This document shows positions 56,072-64,000 of a stretch of 64,000 nt of DNA, piece after piece. Position numbers and translations under genes: made by a program. Each line of letters opens with the position of its first letter. Positions within the stretch are counted from its first letter, which is position 1. Source of the DNA: Pseudevernia furfuracea (taxonomy: Eukaryota > Ascomycota > Lecanoromycetes > Lecanorales > Parmeliaceae); assembly GCA_022315425.1 (NCBI GenBank), contig JAIUPT010000010.1:682001-746000 (forward strand), given 5' to 3'. The notes under the pieces are model-generated. The model was not told the origin of the DNA, made no database searches, and saw only the letters and a program-made list of their open reading frames with translations.

Positions 56072-56582
56072 CCAACCATATAGGTAGGTGCATGACGGGG
56101 AGCGCAGTAAACCTCTGTTCCAAGTCTAACAACTTTGTCGACTCCAACTGGATTGCTGCAGAAGACACATGGCGCTATGCAGACAAGAAGACCCATGCGT
56201 ACGTGACGTTTGCTGCGGGGAGTATGCTGGTATTCCTACCAATGGCATGCACAATCATTCATCAGCTTCAGACTCCCGATTGGCTAAGTCCAACGCCGTA
56301 ACCCTTGTTTTAGACTTCTCTGCCGATTCTCATAAGGATTCTTATCAAAAAATCCTTCGAACCGTTGCAAGCACGTCGGGAGTGAGGGGCAGCGGCTGAA
56401 TTGAGGGATTCGGAGCGCCAAGATCTTTCCCATTTTATCTTTCTTCACGACAGTGCTGGTCTTCGGCAAGTATTTACAAGTCTAGGCGCTTCATATCTAA
56501 GAACACATCTGAGCATTCACTTTGACATCAAGCAAACGCCGCATAGCGTGTTGTCTGTGCACTACGACCACTATACCCAGCA
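56072..56582. other. Spacer upstream of the hydrolase
   Basis: This 511-bp same-strand spacer has no recognisable feature. ORFs in it are short and overlap on both strands. Confidence 0.4.
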
Positions 56583-57982
56583 ATGCCCGCACCCTCAGCC
56601 CAACATGTCTTCCATCGTATACCCGTCCCAGCCACGGCAGAGTCGCTGTATACTCGCTCCTATTTTTACGTAGGAGGTGAGTACTTGGATGCCAAGAGTG
56701 GAAATGGCCAGCGTATATTTACAGGCCAGATGTACGTGGAGCAGCTCACGCCGATTGATGGCGTTAAGCACCAATGGCCAATAGTCTTCATTCAAGGGGG
56801 AGGTCAGACAGGAACGGTGAGCTAATGTCGACATTATTCTACTCGCGTATTATTTAAAGATGACTTGTATCCTTCGAGAAACAGAAGATATGCGGTTCGC
56901 GAGACATCTTGCGAAAAATCGGCCAGAAGATCGATGAGGCTTACAGTGAAAGTTCTTCCTCGCCAGTCTCGAGGCAACTACCCTAGATCGATCACGTCTC
57001 GTCGCATGCTGTCGTCCTCGCTTGTATCAAATTCCTTTATTTAGGAATGCACCCCCGGCACACCCATAAAATGTCGAGTTTTTCTTTCCAATCTCCCGCT
57101 GACATTGCCACACAGAACTTCCTCAACACTCCTGATGGCCGCAAAGGCTGGGCATCCTGGCTTCTAGACCAGGGATATACTGTCTACCTCCTCGACCAAA
57201 TATCGCGCGGCCGCTCTTCTTACCACCCTTCCAACGGCCCAACCATCACCTATACTGCCGAACTAGCCGAAAAACGCTGGACCGCATGCCGTGACTTCCA
57301 GCTCTGGCCCGAGGCTGCCCTTCACACGCAATGGCCAGGTTCAGGCCGTGTTGGCGACCCTGTATTTGACGCTTACTACGCCAGCACCGTCCCCTCCCTC
57401 AAGGACTATGGCGTGGAACAAACACTCATGCAGGCCGCTGGAGCTGGCCTGCTGGACCGCATAGGACCTGCGATCTTAGCCACTCATTCTCAAGGTGGCA
57501 CCCATGGCTGGCTGTGGGCTGACGCTCGACCTGAGCTTGTCAAAGCCATTGTCGCAATTGAACCCAGCGGACCACCCTTTCAGAGCACCATTGTCAAAGA
57601 CGCTCCGGTCAAACTCTACGGTATTACGGACATACCAATGAGCTATGATCCACCCGCCGATTCGATGATTGATGGCAAGGTACCCTTGCAAACCCAAGAA
57701 CAACCTACCCTCAATGGCAGAACATGTATTTTGCAACAGGAGCCTGCGCGGAGACTTAAGAATCTCTCCAGGATACCCGTATTGTTAGAAACAGGCGAAG
57801 CAAGCTCTCATGCTTCTTACGATGAGTTTACTGTGCGGTTCCTGAGGCAGGCAGGCGTGGACGTGAAGCATCTGAAGCTGGCGGACGTGGGGATTCACGG
57901 GAATGGGCACCTACAGTTTCTTGAAGAAAACAATCTGCAGATCATCGAGGTGCTCGAGAAGTGGATCGAGACGATTCAATGA
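56583..57982 (+). CDS. Alpha/beta-hydrolase, esterase-like
   Basis: Two exons (56583-56816, 57116-57982) give 366 aa. The join IQGGGQTGT-NFLNTPDGRKG rebuilds the strand plus oxyanion-loop region shared by a fungal alpha/beta-hydrolase family annotated as esterases or secretory lipases. The probable nucleophile is Ser203 in THSQGG, and the catalytic His is probably His343 in GIHGNGH. An acid residue cannot be fixed by eye. No signal peptide is seen at this start, so it may be intracellular. The intron is 299 nt, the longest in the window, yet has a good gtgagc donor and CTGAC branch/cacag acceptor. An in-frame ATG inside it (57047) could start a shorter form lacking the first 78 residues. Substrate unknown. 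Confidence 0.82.
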
Positions 57983-58663
57983 TATTCTCTTAAGAGATTG
58001 GCGTAAATCCAGTAAGGTATGCAAGCCACAACCTGGGAAATGGTTTTCCATTCTCACCTAATTCATATTAATGATCATGCATGCTGCTGTGCGGGTGGGA
58101 GCTTGCGTATTGCGTGTTTGTGCTTTTCTAGATCCACCGTCTGATCCAGAAATCCGCTACGCGGTATCAGCATTCGTTCTATGGCATATGGCGTACACCT
58201 ATGCACCTATGCTGGAGCAAAACGAGTGAAATTGAAGATCATGTCCTCTATCACCTGAGTCGCAAAGTCTCGTGAAGACATAATCCTCCATCACGAACCG
58301 TGAAGTCTCAGAATCTTTGTCAAGGTGCAATGGTACAGTCGACGTTCCTTTGCTCACCAAATGTTTTACTCTAGGTTTTATAACTGGCTTTGTTCTTTGA
58401 AAAGCAGCAAGTTAAAGCCACTGTAGTTGTAGACCTCTCTTAGATCAGCAACGAATTTATAATAATCTTTTTATGTATTCCAGATTCGATGTCAATTATT
58501 TTCCCTCGATAATACTTTGACAGAGGACGTCGTGCCCGAACAAAAAAAAGGCGCCAAGCCTCGGCTGGCAGAGCCGCAATTTTGCCCCACGAACAATCCA
58601 AAACTCCTGGTCATCGACATCGAAACTCCACACCTAGGCACACCAGTGTCGAAGACCGCAACC
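57983..58663. other. Ubiquitin-eL40 promoter and 5' UTR
   Basis: This same-strand spacer lies downstream of the hydrolase. The 5' UTR exon of the ubiquitin gene ends at 58664 with the A of its ATG. Positions 58380-58500 are AT-rich. No exact three-unit heat-shock element was seen. Confidence 0.4.
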
Positions 58664-59297
58664 AGTAAGCCTTCATCTTTATCGTCATGCCTCGAAACTT
58701 CTGTACTAACTTCTGCTTTCAATCACAGTGCAGATGTAAGCCCCTCCCACAACAGCCCGTCCGCCGAGAGAGAACTGACAATCCCGAAGCTTCGTCAAAA
58801 CCCTCACGGGTAAAACCATCACCCTCGAGGTTGAATCCTCCGATACCATCGACAATGTCAAGGCCAAGATCCAAGACAAGGAGGGTATCCCACCGGACCA
58901 GCAGCGTTTGATCTTCGCCGGGAAACAGCTGGAGGATGGACGTACGCTGTCAGACTACAACATTCAAAAGGTAAGCTTGCACGTATCATTCTTCTGGCGG
59001 GAAGCGGGGTACTTTGGTGGAGAGAGAAAGAAGTGAGATGGGGTTCTGGGGGGGGGGGGGCAAGAGCAGTTGGGCTCTATTGCGGGAATCTATCTACCTG
59101 GCGGAGCTTTTGTTTGAACGGTGCATGCATGCCCCTGTGGAAGAAATGGCGCTGACGATCCAATCCGCACGTGACAGGAATCAACCCTCCACCTCGTCCT
59201 CCGTCTCCGCGGCGGTATCATCGAGCCCTCCCTCAAGGCCCTGGCGTCAAAGTACAACTGCGACAAGATGATCTGCCGGAAATGTACGCCCTGCCTC

Positions 59298-59329
<32 letters not shown>

Positions 59330-59553
59330 TTCCAATTCCCATCCTTCCCCCTGTCCCCAGCGTCAAGCGGGGACGTTGACCGCTAACGGACGGGTCTTCC
59401 AGGCTACGCCCGTCTCCCACCACGGGCAACGAACTGTGTATGTTTTCTCGGTTGAGGTCGGCACTTGTCACGTTGAAACTAATGATCTGCATTTAGCGCA
59501 AGAAGAAGTGCGGTCACACGAACCAGCTGAGGCCAAAGAAGAAGCTGAAGTAG
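58664..59553 (+). CDS. Ubiquitin-60S ribosomal protein eL40 fusion
   Basis: Coding exons are 58664 (1 nt), 58729-58735 (7 nt), 58790-58970, 59178-59283, 59403-59437 and 59497-59553, giving exactly 128 aa (76 ubiquitin + 52 eL40). The ubiquitin part starts (M)QIFVKTLTGK and ends LRLRGG at residue 76. eL40 begins IIEPSLKALASKYNC and carries its C4 zinc site (CDKMICRKC, then C and KKKCGH). The fusion is cleaved after Gly76 to give free ubiquitin and a large-subunit protein. The ATG is split A|TG by an intron with gtaagc donor, ctaac branch and cacag acceptor. Without this splicing the codon before CAG would be GTG. G13 and C28 runs lie in the introns either side of the exon at 59178. Confidence 0.95.
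59048..59060 (+). repeat. G13 homopolymer in ubiquitin intron
   Basis: Thirteen consecutive G lie in the 207-nt intron 58971-59177. They could form a G-quadruplex in RNA or pair with the C28 run downstream. Confidence 0.9.
59301..59328 (+). repeat. C28 homopolymer in ubiquitin intron
   Basis: Twenty-eight consecutive C lie in the 119-nt intron 59284-59402. The true length may differ, because such runs are often mis-sequenced. Confidence 0.85.
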
Positions 59554-59845
59554 AGGATACGCTGGGGCTGTGGTTTGAGCTGAGAGGTGGAGATGAAAGT
59601 GATTTGCGATGCTGTTGTGTGCTAGGAGGGTGAGATAGCATAGGCAAATACAAAGCTGCTTCAATCGAAATTTTCATGGAATGTTGGGTTGATCTGGCCG
59701 GTCAAATGCGTATACTTCATGGTGACGTACCCCAACCTGCTGAACATTTGAACGTGCGGAAGCCAAATGTTTTGGCATATTGCAAGGTTTCGTAGCTCGA
59801 TAGTCTCCACCCCCCAAACCTCATCATTCATGGTCATAAACACAT

Positions 59846-62800
59846 CTAAAGCGCACTCCGCAACTGGTACCTAAGCCACAGCATCACCCTTCCCAACACT
59901 TTGCCCTTCTCCACGCCCTTCAGTACTTCCTCCGCCAACTCCTCAAACCTCTCTCTTCTTTCTCTCTTCGACCCAAAGTCGGTGTGGCTTTCATGGTCCG
60001 GTACCACATCTAGCATGTCGTTCAACAGGCTTTCGCCCCCTCGATCAAATAGCCGTTCGAGTATGTCCCCGTTGACTTGCATATAATGCGGTCGGGCAAC
60101 CGAAGGCTCGATGTGCCTTTTATGGGGATTGCCCGGATGGTGTGGGCAGATAAGGTGGTGTCGCTCGGCCATGTTCTGGATGAAGCGGAGGAGGCGCCAG
60201 TCACTGCTGGACAGGAGGGACATTTGTGTCAGAGTACCATCAGCGGAGGAGCCGAGTATGATTTCATTCCCGAGGCTTGACGACTTGTAGAGCTCGTCAA
60301 CGTTGCTTTCGTGCAACTTATAATCACCGTGAGACCAGATAGGACGAGATATGCGTCTGAGACGGGTGATCGACCCTGGGAACACGGCCTCGAACACGGT
60401 AGTCACCGCATTATCGATCCTTCGCTCGGGAGGCTGCCATAGTCCTACGACCGTACCTGACATATCCGAAGCAAGGACGAGTGACTTGGAGGGTAACTGA
60501 AGGTGATGCAAACCATATCGAGCGGACTGATCACCAAATTGGTAGACGAGTTGACCGGCATCGTACCGGTATACTGATAGTGACTCACGACTGCTGGAGA
60601 CGTAGATGTATGGCTCTTTCACGGTTATGTGCCTTCCTGGTGACCGCATTGCAAGTTTGATTGGAGCTGGGCAATGGATCCGAGGTGGGTCTGTTACCCC
60701 AAGAGACTGCATGTATAGATCATTTCCGCAGCAGTAGACGAGCGACTTCTCAGGGTACACAGCCACAGAATATACGGGTCCATCTGTATCAAGCGTTTTC
60801 TTTATGGCTAGTTTTGGAGGCTGATTGCTTTCTTTCCTGGTGATTGCGAAGATTAGCAACCGCCCGACTGGCTTGAGTGCCCGGGTCAGCGTGGTGTTGA
60901 TGACCAACATGTGGTACACTTTGCCGCCAACTTTAGGGTACCACTCGGTTATACCAAGGAACTTCTCGCCTGGTTTGCATTCTGATATCGTTATAGCTTG
61001 ATTGTCGTTGGGCTTGTCCCCCTCATCAATGTCCATTGCATCGGGACCAAGCCCAATGACTGGGTCAACGTCCGAGTCCAGAAATGAGATCATAGGGCGC
61101 AGAGCACGCTTGCCTCTAGGCTGCCCATTGATTTGTCTAGCAGCCCGAACGACTTCGACTTTGTCATGGAGAACAATAAGCTTATCTAGAAGTGTTGAAT
61201 ATAGTACTCTAACAGGACTTCCTCCAAGCTCTAAACGGCGAGGGACCATTTTTGGCTGTGAATCGAGAGATATCGTATGGAGTTGATCTCCATCGATGCA
61301 GACGAATAATTCAGCGGTGAATCCAGGACTTCCTCCCGGCAGCCATGAATCCACAACTTGACTGATCGCAGATATTTTGCCTTGCAGAAGCGACGCTTCG
61401 CTGGGGTCTGTTATCCACACGTTTAGCACCGTCGCGGGTGCTTTATCGTCTTTTGGGGGATATTCTAGGGTACATAAAGTGTTCTCGCAGTGAATAATGA
61501 CCCTATTAGTCGTTGTGTCCTTGAGAACAGTCACGGAAGTATGACCGAAGGCCAACTTTTCGCGAAGACTTAGATGGTCTATTGCCCATGTCAGCATGTA
61601 CATTTTGGGTAGAGCCCAGGGGAGTGATAGCTTTACATGTGTCTACTCCCTTGCTCAGATTTAATGTTTCGACGGTGCCATCCCGGAGGCCACAGACAAG
61701 GAGCGGTTGCATCTCTTCTTTTGTGGCTCTTGCAATGGTAGCGATGCTATCACATATGCCGAACGGACCGGCAAAAGCATGGTGGATGGTAGTAGCAGGG
61801 GTCAGGAGCCCGGAACCAATGTCGCCCGGCAGATATATTTCCAGCTCTCCCGCAAGAGTACCAACAAGTACGAATATTTCGTTATTTGTTTCCAGCAAGG
61901 CGAGGCAGGATGGCTGTGCGTAAAGCAGTATTCGTTGATCCAAAAGCTCATATTCGGTGGCAAGACTTCCAAATTCTAGATAAAATTGTCCATCGCGTTG
62001 GGTAGCCAAAACAGTAATGGTGTTGTCTGCTGATGTGTGTATACACGCCGCCAGAATTCTTGATTCTACAAAGGGGTACGTGTATCTAGAGCTCTCGACG
62101 TCAAGTTGACTCTGATCCGGCTTTCTGTCCTCGGTGGCCTCTTCTTTAATACCTCTGTCCTTTGGCAAACTTGGCGAAGGCAATGAAGTTACCCTGAGAG
62201 AGGTTTCTGTAATTTGAAGAGTAAAGCCTCGGGTTGTGCGCCCTGCAGCGATTGTCCTAGCGTTGAGGTCCAGGCCCGAATCGTCGCCAATGAGATCAAC
62301 ATCAGCCTCCAGCAGGCCTACATCTTCGCTATCGGGTTTTGGATCCTGCTTTAACGACATTCGTAGAAGATAAGTTCGCAGTGGGTGAGACAAGATAATA
62401 TATGTGACATCTTCCAGATATTCGTTTTGCCTGTCTTGCTCGCCTGTGTTACCATAGAAGCCGTGCAAGGCCCAAATTCCCAGCACCCCATTCTTCAATT
62501 CGTCGCCAAGAGGATCCACTGTGCTGATTTTCTTCCGCGCTTCCACTCCGTACCGTAGCTCTGAGATCGCGCCGTGTTTTCCCCTGCCGGAGCATGCGAA
62601 CAGCCGTTGTTGTCCTTTTGATGCATTGTTTGCTGCAGCTGCAGTCCCCGCATTCTGTCGGTCGATCGGAACATCGGCAACAACGAAATCATTGATCGGC
62701 GTCCAATTTGGTATAGTGCCTCGCTGATTGGGACGATTCCGACGAGGTGAAAAGTCCCAGAGACCTCCATCGCTCTCGTCGCCGCCTGCGACTAGCAAAT

Positions 62801-64000
62801 CCTCTGTATAAAGACCAAGATCTAGAGTCGCAAATGATGTATTGATGTTGACCCCGAGTCTGCCAACGTTGTGGTTGCTGTCGATCATCTGCTTAATACC
62901 ATGATCAATCACCATATACTGCACAATCCCGTCCTCTCGGCATAAGACTATGTTGTCTTCATTGGGCCTTAGTTTCTTGGATCTCATGGGTCTTGCCCAT
63001 TGAACCCAAATTGGCCGCCTCATAGAAACGCCGGGTTCTTGAGGCTCTTGCTCAGCGGCAAGGCGATGAAAAAACCGTTGGATATTCCCCGTCAAGATAT
63101 CCTTGAAAAGGACCATCCGCTTCTCACACACTAAGATGAATGCAGTGTTCTTCATGAGAGGTATCAGAAGTAAGGGCAATTGTTCATCTTGATGCAAAGG
63201 CGTCTTATTCGGCCTCAACTGAGACTGGTGCAAAGGCATATCAGCGTTCCAATCGTACCAAATCAATCGACTTTTATGGCCCTCTGCGACAACGAGCAGC
63301 AGGATTATTCGGTTTGACTCTCCCTTCGGCGGATGGAGGAATTCCATCTTCAGAATACTTCCATCCACGAAGATAAGCTTTTCCTACGATGAGACGATCG
63401 TCAGCTGAGGAGTGTGCATAAGCAAAATTAACCGATTACTCACTTCTTTGATTGGCCTAAGCAGAGAATTCTCCCTGAACTCTGCTCTCATCTCATTCAT
63501 TGAACTCAATGTGTATATGTAAATTCTTTCTTCGTGAGCAGCAACAGCCATTGCTCGGGACCTAGATATGTGGGTCATTATATTGTCCAACGTATCTGGC
63601 TTACAACGCACTTCGGATCGACAGCAATAATCTCGCCAAAGCCTTGCAAAGGCGAGATCAGGGCTGGCAAGGCCTTCTGACTCCAGAAAAATTCGGAATG
63701 CTCCGACTCTCCACTGACTACGCACAAGAACACAAGCCTGTTCGACTCCAAAGCCAAGACGAGGATGTGAGGTGGAAGCTCTCGTCGGTACAGGGCAGCA
63801 CGATCCGAAATATCCCTTTCCTCGACGAATGCATCATCTTCGTTAGTATGTATGTCTTCCCAATGACTCTCTTTCTTAAGCGTTCTATAATTGTAGTCGT
63901 GCTTTGTCAACTCCCTTCGCTCTCCAATTATTCTAGCGGACTTGATCGTTGAGTCAAAATCACTCTTGGTGGCTATTTCTCTCAATACGTAATCCCCTTT
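59846..64000 (-). CDS. Mms1_N/CPSF-A family protein (Rik1/DDB1-like), 5' end outside window
   Basis: Exons seen are >64000-63612, 63561-63444, 63383-61637 and 61578-59846; the frame is open to the window edge, so the N-terminus is missing. About 1,328 aa are present. Blocks include AVDPKSRAMAVAAHEERIYI and IYTLSSMNEM at the start of the Mms1_N-type propeller region, repeated beta-propeller-like strands throughout, and a C-terminal CPSF-A-like part (PGSITRLRRISRPIW; LGSSADGTLTQMSLLSSSDW; VNGDILERLFDRG). The family covers Mms1, Rik1, DDB1, CPSF160 and Rse1: large WD-like scaffolds used in cullin-4/Rtt101 ubiquitin ligases, heterochromatin formation or RNA processing. The fungal 'thermotolerance/Mms1_N' group fits best. 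Joins at the three introns (50, 60 and 58 nt) are supported by frame. It converges on the ubiquitin gene across 292 bp. Confidence 0.8.

Noticed and set aside
58517..58813. 98-codon plus-strand ORF over the ubiquitin 5' region
   Set aside because: It runs through two well-supported introns and the 7-nt exon and shows no homology; the spliced ubiquitin reading explains the region exactly.
1..64000. CRISPR arrays, rRNA operons, viral or toxin genes
   Set aside because: None was seen. The genome is eukaryotic and no such sequence signature was recognised.

Overview
The window comes from a filamentous ascomycete (Pezizomycotina). Genes are dense and carry many short introns, mostly 45-75 nt, with GT-AG borders and CTAAC/CTGAC-type branch sites. 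Intergenic spaces are about 0.3-3 kb. The gene set includes a physically linked nitrate reductase/nitrite reductase pair, an Hsp88-type Hsp110 chaperone, a surface-growth GT2 glycosyltransferase, a Helo-like N-terminal domain protein and a CBM18-AA7 oxidase. I do not place it below subphylum level. Exon structures were rebuilt by hand by joining frames at splice consensus sites. For almost every multi-exon gene the exon lengths sum to an exact multiple of three and give the family's usual length.

Layout. 0.7-2.1 kb: peroxisomal 3-ketoacyl-CoA thiolase (+). 2.8-5.4 kb: Helo-like N-domain protein (-) with an apparent 3' frameshift. 6.6-8.4 kb: secreted CBM18-AA7 flavo-oxidase (-). 8.4-11.7 kb: gene-poor. 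11.7-14.7 kb: GT2 glycosyltransferase (+). 15.9-18.2 kb: APC permease with 12 exons (+). 18.5-19.9 kb: heme-dependent N-demethylase-like protein (+). 20.3-22.9 kb: Hsp88/Sse1 (+) with a perfect heat-shock element. 23.5-31.4 kb: divergent niaD (-) and niiA (+) around a 1.6-kb promoter with one NirA site and paired GATA sites. 31.4-34.3 kb: low-complexity gene desert. 34.3-41.96 kb: three minus-strand genes (FHA protein, Ser-rich coiled-coil protein, PH protein) and a fold-back element. 42-44.4 kb: AT-rich spacer. 44.5-48.3 kb: Vps52 and Sec62 (+). 49.6-52.5 kb: F-box/Cys-rich protein and an SDR (-). 53.1-59.6 kb: eIF5A, Rrn7, an alpha/beta-hydrolase and ubiquitin-eL40 (+). 59.8-64 kb: Mms1/CPSF-A family protein (-) running off the right edge.

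How the genes relate. The one clear pathway cluster is nitrate assimilation: niaD and niiA share a divergent promoter carrying matches to both the pathway-specific (NirA) and global nitrogen (AreA) sites. A second possible functional pair is the amine/choline-type APC permease next to an N-demethylase-like protein on the same strand. The remaining genes are core housekeeping (vesicle tethering, ER translocation, translation, Pol I initiation, genome maintenance) or cell-wall and surface functions.

The most unusual observations are in gene architecture. The ubiquitin-eL40 gene has its ATG split by an intron, followed by a 7-nt exon, and G13 and C28 tracts lie in the two introns flanking one exon. 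The permease has 18- and 11-nt exons. Hsp88 has a 168-nt intron that is fully translatable in frame, and niaD has a GC-AG intron. There is also a ~450-bp fold-back element and two families of degenerate dispersed repeats. I found no CRISPR array, rRNA or convincing tRNA.
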